A DNA stretch of 64,000 nucleotides, taken from positions 558,001-622,000 of the forward strand of contig JAZGUH010000628.1 in the NCBI GenBank assembly GCA_037893225.1, written 5' to 3'. Positions 28,001 through 40,000 of this stretch are shown here, piece after piece. Numbering within the stretch: position 1 is the first letter of the stretch; every line of letters starts with the position of its first letter. Origin of the DNA: Hippasteria phrygiana (lineage: Eukaryota; Echinodermata; Asteroidea; Valvatida; Goniasteridae). The notes below the pieces were generated by a model. It did not search any database. It was not told where the DNA came from and worked only from the letters and a program-made list of their open reading frames with translations. Position numbers and translations under genes: made by a program.

Positions 28001-31000
28001 ATGTGACCTTTAACATCAACATCATATAAATGTTCCCATGTTGCACCTAAGGCTCAAGTTTGATTGCAATTGGACTTCAACTTTTCAAATGGGGCCAATT
28101 TTACATGTTCAAACCCATTTTACAACTTGACCTCAGATGACCTTTGACCTTGGTAAGTGACATTTGATCTCATTAACATATGAAGGTTCCCATGTTACAT
28201 GCATAACCCACATTTGGTTCCAATTGAACCTCCACTTTTCAAATGACACCAAATGATCGAGAGCAAAAACTTAACCTAAAACTTTAACATACGGTCACAC
28301 GGGCCACACGAACAGAATTCACGACTGGCGAGTGCCCCCCAAAACATTCGTTTAGGCGACACAAAAATCAGTTCGCTTGTATATTCCACTAGCACATGCT
28401 GGGTAATATAAGGGCAAAGAATAATTCAATGTCTTTGTGCATTTGTACGTGGACGCTTTGTGAATAAAAAAATATTAAAATTGGAGGATAATACACCTAC
28501 ATTTTAAAACCAAATCAAATAATGGGAAAAAAATTGATGTAATGTAGACTATTTAATAAAGCATGGACTAAACATGGAAAGTTAAAGAGACGATGCACAA
28601 AGTCAATCTTTATCATTTGAATTCCTTTTTCTTTGGGGGGGGGGGGGGGGGAAGCCCATATCTGTCAATTGAAGACTGAAAAAATGCCAAACCTCTCGCA
28701 AGCAAATGGAGATTGTTTCTCCATCGTTGGTCTGTCCCTCTGTGATGCCCCAACGCAGGTCCACGTAGGTAAAGAACACACCACGGTCCAGGCAGATCCG
28801 GTTCAACTCGCGAAACGCCTTCTTAATGAGTATCTACGAACAGAGAAAAAACAGGTCAATTTTACTCGGTCAACAAGGCAAAGTAGAAAAAACAAATTTA
28901 GTGTCGCGCCTTTCTCATAAAAGAAAGGTCGAGGACCCATTTATCTACATCTAGGTCGTGGACCTCGGACAGTATTTTCCAAGATATATGACTTTTAACC
29001 AGTTCAGGTCGGATGACGTGCAAAGGTTTTGCGGTATTCAGAATGGATGACTGGTAAACACGCACTCGATCGAGGCCGGTAATATCTGTCAGCGACCCGC
29101 TCGCAGCGAGTGAGGCCAGCAATATCAGGTTGTGCTACCCGCAGATTACGGCCCGATTCCACCTGAACCCGGCTGGCATCAAGGTTCGTGAAAAATAATC
29201 CCGCGCCTGGATCCGGTGAATGTCAAAATAATCCCGGCGTGAACTGGTTAAGATGGCTTTCTCCAACAGTAAGGTCATGCAATTGATACAAAAACACAAT
29301 AAATAAAAATGGGAAATTTCCTTTATTCTGATCGTTTAACTCTGCGACTTGCCACGGCACTTCTACAAAATGCAAAGGAATACCCATGTCATGAATGGTT
29401 TGCAGCTTGACTTAATTGTGACCGGAGTTGCAATGCGACTTGTGAAATTTATGACCGACTTGATTATGACCGACAATAACTGGACTTTTCTCTTCCTTCC
29501 CCCAGTCTATCGAAGGATGATTGACTTTACCTCTCTCTCCTCCGAGAAATCCCGGAAGGTGCTGGAGACGAAGACACGGATCTCTCGTTTCTTGTGCTTG
29601 ATACGCTGGGTGGGCTTGGCGCGTGGTTTGGCCTGGGCGGATGTCTTATCTGCACCCAGCTGTACACCACGCTGGACCTCTGTCTCCTCTGATGGGGATA
29701 GGGGTTGGAAGGGATGGGGGGGAAAAATGTTTATTTTCGGAATTCCAATTTTCCAGACACTTAATTTAGGTGCCATAAGTCCAAACGTGATTTCAATGAA
29801 ATTAAAAAGATTTGTTAAGTGTTGGGCCAAGAGTATATTCCGCTCATCGGGCTGACCGTCTCCTGTTTCTCAGACAATTTACACATTACTGTAAATATCT
29901 TATACTCTCCCAACTTTTCTTCTTCGTGGCACTCATGCCCATTCCCTCTACATATAAATATGTGTGACATTTTTTTTATATAGAGGTAAACTAATTTTTT
30001 GGAGGTAGGAGCGAGGCTATCAGTGGAGGTCTTGCAATGAACATTTATTAAAGATGATGTTGTTGATTGCTGAGAGTCTGAAGTCTGCGTCATTTTTCAT
30101 GGGGGACTTGATAAAAATGGCTCTCACTTTTTGCGGTATTTCATGGCAGAAATAATTTGAATTTACAATACGCAATCTACATAAAAATGAAAAATGATGC
30201 AGACTTCTCTCACCACTGAACTTCTTTAAGAGCTCTGGCTTGGAACTAGGAGATTAGTGATGCCACAATTGGAGTCTCAGTAAAGCATTTGCCGCGAGAG
30301 GATCACATACAGCCATTTGGGCGTTAATACAGATTCTGTAAAAATACCACTTTTAGACAATATGAAATGATCCCTTAAACGACGAACTAACGTCAAACTG
30401 CTAACGTCAAACTGCTAACGTCAAACTGCTAACGTCAAACTGCTAACGTCAAACTGCTAACGTCAAACTGCTAACGTCAAACTGCTAACGTCAAACTGCT
30501 AACGTCAAACTGCTAACGTCAAACTGCTAACGTCAAACTAACGTCAAACTGCTAACCGTCAAACTAACGTCAAACTGCTAACGTCAAACTGCTAACGTCA
30601 AACTAACGTCAAACTGCTAACGTCAAACTAACGTCAAACTAACGTCAAACGCTGATTTCTTTTACTAATAAAGGGCTCCTCACTTGCATTTTGTAATTGA
30701 AAAACCGAGTGATTAACCTCTGGAGTATGGATGACAGCTATAGCCACTGTGCATACTCAATCCATTGTTTGCCTATTGCTTGCCTTACGCTTGGCTGCAC
30801 AAGCCCGTCTTGGCATACCAGGACCCCATCACAAACAGCCGGACAGACCTTGATATTATTACCCAGTGTATTTTGTAGCTCTGCCAGTTCGTCCTTGTGC
30901 CGGTCGTAAAGGCCACGCACCATGGTGTCCAGCTCTTTGGCAAAGTTGGCGCCGGCGTTGTGGGGGATGTCGCTGTAACCGTCGCCCAAAGCCGCAGTCA

Positions 31001-34000
31001 CTTCGCTCTTGACCCGGATGCAGGCGGCCGAGACGTAGGGTCCAAAGTGCCCCGCCCATGTCTTCCAATCCTTGGCTGCGGATGGCAATGTTCAGTTGGT
31101 TTGTTTGTCAATTTGTCCGTTTGTTTTTGGTTGGTTTCTCCAAGATTTTTAGCTTTGCTTATCTCACAGGTCCAAGAATTTTTGGAGGGAGGGGGAAGGG
31201 GGAGTTGGGCAGTTACTTAAGGACGACTTTGAACATGCGATGAATTACATGTTCATACTTTCTAAGCTTACCGAATTCTAAAGCAACAGTTGGCTTTTCC
31301 CTTCTATTCTTTGGGGAAATAATAGCCACCTGTCACTCTTCAACATAAATAAAGCTGCGGCCGTTTGGGAATTACAAACAGCCCAAATACCCGGTAGATT
31401 TTTAAAAAAAATCTGTTGCTTTTTTTTTTTTTTAACAACAATGTTCGGTAAGTTTTGTACACAAAATTTGGGAGCCAAGGATCGTGTTCGGTATAGCCGA
31501 ATGTTCGGTATAGCCGAATGTTCCACTTTATGTACCAAACCTGTGAGAGTTTGAGCTCAATCTGTCATCTGAGTCGCATGAAAATACTGAAAAACCGTTC
31601 CGTTTTAACAGTGATTTTGTGCACGTTATTTATAGGCCTATATATGTGCTTTATATTCAGTTCGTTGAAATTGAAATACGCCACAGTATGTTTAGAGGTC
31701 TTCAGATCAGGGTTGTTTGATTTAAATCACTCTATTTAAATCATTGATTTAAATCATGATTTAAATCACTCGGGAAAAAAATACAAAAAATCACTAATAA
31801 AAATCACGTTTTGATTTTTTTTTTTATTTCTGTTATTTTTTTTAATGTAAAAACAATTTATGTTATTCAAACCTGACTGTCATTAACTTTAAAAAGAAAA
31901 GAAAACCCACGCAGTCCTTTGTTACAAAGGACTGCGTGGGTTTTCTTTTGTTAGATGTTCATAGGTTATACTCACTCTAAAGGGATGTATAAGGCCAGTT
32001 TCCATTTATCTTGTGTACAATGCATATGATTCTGAAGTACATTGTGTGTACCCGATACAGTATTCCTCTTACACATACATGTATGTACACAGGTTTAAAT
32101 AACTCAATGCATGTAATACGCCTATCAATTGATGCCCCCCGACCTGATCTGACCCCCCCCGACCCCCGACCCGACCCCCACCCCCGCCCCGACCCCGACC
32201 CCGACCCACCCCCCCCCCCCCCCCTGCCCAACTCCCCCTTCCCCCTCCCTCCTCCAAAAATTCTTGGACCTGTGAGATTTTTATCCAGTTCATCAGGCAT
32301 TAAGACTTTCTGCTGAGTTGTATAAAAATGACAATTAAAAAATGTCGTGTTGGGACTTTTAATGATTTTAAATAAATATTTACATTTTCAAAAATTGTAA
32401 ATTTTGCCTAAACCGTCTATATTTTAACATAGGCCTAAATCTTTAATGGTGCTCTGTCCATTGAAAGTTACATTGTCTGGTTCCCATTCTACAGCTGCAA
32501 ATGCAAAATGACGCCAAAGGACGATATTTCCACCGCAAAAATCTTATAACTTTTACGGGATCAAAATAAGGACAGTGCGTTAAAAAAATATGGTGGCTGC
32601 ATTAAATAGTTTTATTCCACCATGGTTGTGTGTAGAGAGGAGGGGGGTTCCTGTTATCAACTTGGATGAGAAATGTGCAGTATGGTGGTGATGCTGTAAG
32701 ACAAACTTTGTATTCTAGAAAAGAATATGATCAATGAAAGGGATTTCAGTACTGATTTCATGAACAATTGTGTGTGGTTATACTTGACTTTCAATGATGG
32801 TCATTTAAATTGACTTATTTGAAACAAATGTTTTATGCCAATGGTACGATGGTAAAAAAAATTATAAAAAAAATCGATTTAAATCAAAAAAATCAGATTT
32901 TTTTTATTTTTAAAAGAAAATCATGATTTTTATCAACCCTGCTTCAGATACAATTTTCTCGAAGATGACAGCATTTGAGATGGAAATTACTCACAGGAGG
33001 ATCGGTCCTGGTATCATCTTTACAAACAGTAAGCTTTCACATTGAAAAATAAATCAATTTTGTTTCTGATCATAACCAAAAGCTATATCCTACCTTTTAA
33101 CCCCTTTTATGCCCAAATAATTTTTCTTACACTGAATTTTACATTTTTAGGCTGGGGAATTTGAAGTCCCGTCGGGTGCGAATGTTTTAAAAGGATATTA
33201 TATTCTTTGAAAAATTGTAACAGAAAATAATTTTTTTTAAAAAGAATACAGCCGTGGCAACTTTAAAAATACTTGGGGGAAAATTAAAATGTAATGAGCA
33301 ACAAAGTTTGAGTATTAAATTCCATACCTTTGGTCTCTATGCCGACACTGCGAACTCCAGGGCCGTAGTTCTCGAATGTGAAGCAGACTGGTATCCAACC
33401 TCCCGCCCTGGTGTTAAAAGTGTCCTGCTTGCCGGTGGCCTGTTTCTCCATCACTTCACCTTCCTGGTTCAGCAAGGTAGCCGTCAACCAGTAGAATCCG
33501 CCTTGATCAGAACCCTCACGAAAGGATTCCGACACCTAGAATGGGTAACGTGAGGCGCAGGTTAATCTTGTTCCACAAGCATATGTGACCCGCTCCAGAA
33601 AAAGGTGATATAAGTCGCGCTATGCATTTACGTGTAATGGCCCTTTCAACGTTGAGAGGGTGACATTTTTCGTCAAAATTCATTTATTGTTTTTTGTCTT
33701 CAATGACATCTTAATTATCTAAAGTTTCAGGTTTGGTGCACAACAATGTTGATTTCAGTGAATAAAGTGAAAAAACAACCTTTTTAGAGTGCATTGTTCC
33801 ATTGCATTGTATTAGAACTAGCTATTTCAAAGCCTGTTTTTTCTGTTGTGCAATTTGAACTCCATAGAACTAATTAATATGCAAAAACGCGATATCTCCA
33901 GAACGGAAAGGGCTTTGGAGCTCTATCATGTACCAAATGAAAGCCTACATTGTGGGCTATCCAAACATAAATAAAACTCATTTTTTATATTTTGCGACAT

Positions 34001-37000
34001 AATATACCTTTTTCCGGAGCGGGTCACATATTAGGCTATTGGAAAGCTGCAACACATATGCACTAGTATTTAGTAAGCAGGAGTTTGTGGGTTAATTCCT
34101 GTGCTATAATAGTTCAGTAAGAATAATTGACATGAAAAATGCCCAACCCTGACATTTTAGTTAACCAAATTTCTGTTTAGAAACCTGGTCATGTATATGG
34201 TTGTGCCCTGAACACACACAAAAAATTCAACCTATTTTTTACTTGGGGAAATGTGATTTTTTAAGCTGTTAAAAATGGCGATTTCTACATGCGAATGTGC
34301 TATTACCCAATTACTGATGCCCAAATTGGAACAATGATTAACCAATACAGGCTCATCTTAAGTTGGTCAGAATCCAATATGGGCCAATAAAGCATGTCAT
34401 GTAAAACCGATGTAGCTAAGTTGTTACTTCTTTTATTTTTTTTTATCGATCACAGACTCAGTTATTGCCATATTTTAACCGAACTGATGTTATTAACCGG
34501 ATGGATATTATTTTGCAGCCAGATAAAAATAACAAAATGTTTCCTGAGTTGATGTCTGATTTTAGGGTTTTATGCGATTTTTTTGAAAAGTTTACATTTC
34601 TGTAAACATTTTGTTTTATCAAATTACCCTCAAGACGGGATTCGAACCCGGGTCACAACGGTGGAAGGCGAGGAAAGTACCACTATAGGCCAAGCTGATT
34701 TCCCTCACGATGGCATAAAGTCCGCAGACTTCAAATGAAACCTAGTAATGAGGCAGTATGACGGAGGACCCAAATCATACCTGTATTTCGGGGCTCGAGT
34801 CCAGGTGTTTCTCGGAAAAATGCTGCAAGAGATCGACTTCTTGGTACTTCATGCACTCCATGTATGAACCCACAAACACTGGCCACAGAAAAAAAAGAAA
34901 AGAGAAATTGGGTTTGTTATTGCAGGGCTTGGATTGTAAACCTGTTAAAACCTGCTTCCCTTCCTCCTATAATCTTTCACAATTCAAACAAAACGTGAAT
35001 AGAAACCTTCTATCCCTGTGATTTCTGTCTTTTCTTGTCTTTTGTAGCCCACACCTTGAGTGGCCTTTTGGCCTTGTGTTGGGCGATACCCATACAAACA
35101 AAAAATAATAAAAAATAAAAGCATTATTTACTTGTTTCTGTGTGGTCGCCGCCTTGGCAATTTTTCCAATCGCCAGCGTAGTTCCAGCTGCTCATATCTC
35201 CATTCTACATGAAAATGAGATAAACAAAGTTAAACTATTTAAACTTGTACAAGTTGCTCTTCCTTTTAAAAAGTATACAAATGTATAACAAGGTTTATAT
35301 AGATGAACGGGATGTAGTCGAGTCCATCACAAGCCCTCCAGTCCCAATTCCAATCGCAAGCTATTCAAATGAGATTTGACAAAGGCATTCCTTTCATCCA
35401 GTTACTGTGACCGACTTTATGAAAGGACTTCTGACTGGGCTTGCTAAGGGACTTGTGAACGGACTTGCAGGGACTCGACTACAACTCTGGAGGTGAAGCA
35501 TAGGGAACTAGTCTGTCGACTTCTAATACCAGGCTAGGGGAGCCAGTATCGATGACTACATGTATATCTCATGCATATTCATGAGCAAGGCATAAATTCC
35601 AACTGGTCAATTCACTTTCTTCTGGTATCATGCCTTGTTGCAGACGTTGATGCCAGTTCTCTGTTGTGAGTTGCTTGAATGAACTGGTTGTTTGTGAGCC
35701 TGTTTTGGCTCTAGTGGCATGTTTCCCTCATGTGTTTTTTGTCTTGCTCGACCTCATCTCACACTCACCCGGGCATGTTCAGGCCTAGTCTAGACTTTGG
35801 ACGAACCCCTAGTGGTTTCATTTTTTACATGAAAATACGCATAAAGTAAGGAAGGCATGTTAAATACAAACACTTTTCGAGACAGAGAGGCTGAGATATG
35901 TTTCTATTGATATAAAAAAAAAAAAATAAAAAAAAAAAAAAAAAAAACGTTTTTTGGGGGGCCTTATACATGGGCATGTTCATAAGCTTTGCGCAGAGTG
36001 TATATGTGCACTAACATCACCCCGACGACGGGTTAATTGCTTAAATTAATTTAAGCACCACCATACCCCAACATTCTGGCATCGTCTTACCTCTCCGGAT
36101 GGGTTGACCAGGAGGTTGGAGGACCAGCCCGCAATCTTCATCTGTTTGATGTTAAACGAACGATCCAACGCCACCAGGGTATCAGCCAGCTAGTGCGAAA
36201 GGAGAAGCCAGAATTTAGCAATCAGTTGATTTTTGTTTAACATGAATGACGTCCGCAGTAGTTTTATATACTATTAAGGGGTGAAGTTGGTCTCGCTAAT
36301 AACAGTGGAAGTTACCCCACCTGGGTCTATAGGTCTGAACATTGGGATAATTTCCCTGGTATCTCTATGAAGATTTATCTTTATAGATCTGGACCCAGGA
36401 AAACTAAGGCTGGCACCTAAAATGTGGCCAACCCCACCACATCTGTTGTAGCACTTTGGTGGGGGGTGGGGGTGGGGGTGGGGGGTGGGAGAGTGGTGAG
36501 GTGGGAGAGTGGTGGGGTGGGGGGAATAATCAATACATTGATCAATAAATATCTATAATAAATGAACAGAAAAAAAACCCAGAATAAACAGAATAACTTA
36601 ATACCTGAAACAAAAGATGACAAAACGACGATAACACTACTGGGGAGACGTGAAATGTAAAAGTTAATACATTCAAATGCTGCCCAGAAAAGAAAAAAAA
36701 TACATGTACAGGAGTAACTTTCTCTTCATCTTGAGCAATCTTACCTTCTGCTTGACTTTCATCTCATCGGCCTTCTCTTCCTGGTTCAGCATGGGTTCCT
36801 TGTACGTGTCGTCATGAATCATAATGGCTGTCGCTAGGCATTTGCTTTCAGCTACAATATCAACCATATAAATTTGAAATTATGGTAAAAATATGACGGA
36901 ACTTAGGCCTTAACACGGACTAAAACACACTAAAAGCAATGCATATATCTCTGTTAGTGTGACAGTTTAAATGAGTGCAAAACAAATGTAGTACGTAAGC

Positions 37001-40000
37001 GTGTCGCTACAATCGCCCTCCACTGAACCCCGCGTATTTTGACCCGGAAATTTACAATACTTAGGGAGCACTGCCTAACCCATGGTCGGGCCAGGCCGTT
37101 GAAAAGCCTGGCCAAGCCCCGTGAATGCCCAGGCCTTCGACAATCCCCTGGTTGTACACAATAAACTGCCCACTAATGCCGGAGTCCAGCCAGCTCCCAT
37201 TGTTCACCCAAACTTGTATACCAAGCACGTTATGTGACAGAGGGAACCCCCCCCCCCCGCCCCACCTTAGTTCCCCATACCTATACACACTCTATACTAT
37301 TGTTACCTACTAGACCCCCCTAAAAACCTAAAAAGAATTCCTAAGATTCCGCAAACGCAATTACAACAAAAGAGGGGGGTTCACTCCGTCACATATCGTG
37401 CTTCATATGCAGACTTCATCTCTGGCCAACGAATGGAATGACAACAAAAGCAATCACTACAGATTAGTGTGGGAGGGGCCACAGCCCGGCCTATAGCCTG
37501 GCAGAGGCTGGGCTTTATCGATTAGTACATGCTCTACTGTTAGGTGATTTGTGGCTCACAATAGCAAGACTAAAAGCCAGATGGCCTGGGCGTGGCCAGG
37601 CTTTTCAACGGCCTGGCCCGACAATAAGTTAGGCAGTGCTCCCTTACATAGCAGGCTTGGCTGACTCCCAACATTTTTAGAGTCGATTTCGACTGAGCAG
37701 GAATGGCGATTCCATTCAGAATCGACTGCATATATCATGCCAAATGTGCAAGTTTCAAGCAGACCCAAATTAGAAAGTAGAATAGTGGAATAAAAATATT
37801 TTTAAAAAGAAGACAAAAGTAGGACTTTGGAGGACAAAATCAGGATAAAAGTAGGTTTTCATTGATACTCAGCCGTGTCCACAGCATCACAAGCCTCATT
37901 TGACATGTTCTCATCAACACTTGTGCTCCATCCTCAACGAAGCTCTTGGAAGTAAAGTTGCAGTACTCAAGTTGCAATACCAAAAGCCCTTCATTGTGGG
38001 ATTTTCACATGACAGTGTGTAACACTTATGAAAAATATTCAATGAGATTTCATTTTTCAGAGTTGTGGGACAAAAAGTAGGAAAAGTAGAAAAAAATAGG
38101 AATTTCAAGAAGAAAAAAAGTCGGAAAAGTGGGAATACTTCAAAGCCTAAAAGCGGGTGTCAGCGGCGCTTTCTTTTAAATCCTAGCAGCGTCGTTATTG
38201 ACTTCATGGACGAAACAGCTACCTCTGTGAAGTGCTGCATGCAATCTTTTCAGGGAATTATCTGCGATCTTTAAATCTTGTTTCAGTTGGCGAGTTTCAG
38301 AATCGTCAGTGCCTGGGTTTTTTTTACTCCAAGGAAGCACAAATTGGTTACTTCAATGAGTCGATTCCTTAAAAAAAAAAATGGAATCGAGATTCCAATT
38401 CCAATGTTGGAATCAAGCCTATAAACAGAGTATAATCACACCAGCATAATCAATTTGAGATGTATTCAATAAACAAAACTATGTTTTCAAACTGCAGAGA
38501 AATTACACTTAGGTTTTCCCGATGTATGCTTACAATTCTCAAAGTCGAGAGTAACCTCATCCCCCGAGCTACTGAACGGGATGGACACTACCTTAGCAGT
38601 CAATCTCGGGACAACCTCAGGAATAAGCTTCATCTGCCGAGTCACCTACGGATAGAAAGATTCACACGAATCAGTTCATTAAAAGTTCACAGAAATAAAA
38701 ATTGGGGAAAAAAAATAATATAAAGGGTTCTGAACCACGGAGACTGAATTGACCGATCACCGCCGCCACTTATAATATCCCCAAAACGGTTTGCAAGTGC
38801 TAGGTTTCCCAACTCCTTGGTTGAGGCTAAGCATTGCTCCGACTTCAACTTTATTTGACACGATCTTTGAAATTTGATATTCATTTTACAAAACATCTCA
38901 AATATGCCTGGTGCATCTTTCCCTTCATCTTACGATCTTTCCTGTTTCAAGAGGAATATTAATTCCTACCGCTTGCATCTTTGATTCTTTTTCTTTTTCT
39001 AGCACCGTACCTCGAGTGGCATTTAGCCTTGTTCGGGGAAAACTTACATTCAAAAAAATAGGTAAACAAAAAACTAACCTCTGCTGACACGTCGAATTCC
39101 TTGTTTATTTTGATGTGCTGATTGTACAGATAGTCACTCACACTGTGCAGCTTCAAAGTCAAATTTCCGGATTTTCCAACAGGCATCTTACGAGAAATAA
39201 ACAAAATGACATCTTTGATCATCATTGCACAGTTATATCTACAGCCAATGGTTTGCGCACCCAATGTGGGGGGGCGGGGCAAGGGGGCATATTGGGGGGA
39301 GGGATTGGGGGGTTGAGGCTGTCATTTTTTTCCTTTTTTGACAGATGCAGTATCAAAAATGAAATGATGTCACCAGAAGGAGTCCAACCACCACACCCCA
39401 CCTCCCTTGTGGCGGCAACTTTGTTTTTCGTAGTTGTAAAGTCTGGTAAAAAAAACATTTGTTACACATGCTATGCCACCCAGCCAAACCGAACAAAAAT
39501 AAGTGTGATGCCATGCTGGTCAAAGTTTGTGGAGGTGCTACGTAGAAAAAAAGAATATATGTGACCCGCTCCAGAAAAAGGTGATATAAGTCGCGCTATG
39601 CATTTACGTGTGATGGCCCTTTCAACGTTGAGAGGGTAAAAATTTTCGTCAAAATATATTTTTTGTTTTTGTCTTTAATGACATCTTAAATATCTAAAGT
39701 TTCAGGTTTGGTGCACAACAATGTTGATTTCAGTGAATAAAGTGAAAAAAATTTCCTTTTTAGAGTGCATTGTTCCATTTGCATTGTATTAGAACTAGCT
39801 ATTTCAAAGCCTGTTTTCTCTGTTGTGTCATTTGAACTCCATAGAACTAATTAATATGCAAAAACGCGATATCTCCAGAACGGAAAGGGCTTTGGAGCTC
39901 TGTCATGTACCAAATGAAAGCTTACATTGCGGGCTTTCTAAACATGCATGGAACTAATTTTTCATATTTTGTGACATAATATACCTTTTTCCAGAGCGGG

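Noticed and set aside
30386..30651. CRISPR-like array
   Set aside because: Units are contiguous with no spacers, in an animal intron. This is a minisatellite. The same applies to 44644-44743.
32011..32316. Pro/Asp-rich or Gly-rich frames across the C/G-rich tract
   Set aside because: Produced by low-complexity CCCCGA repeats inside a mobile element. No coding evidence.
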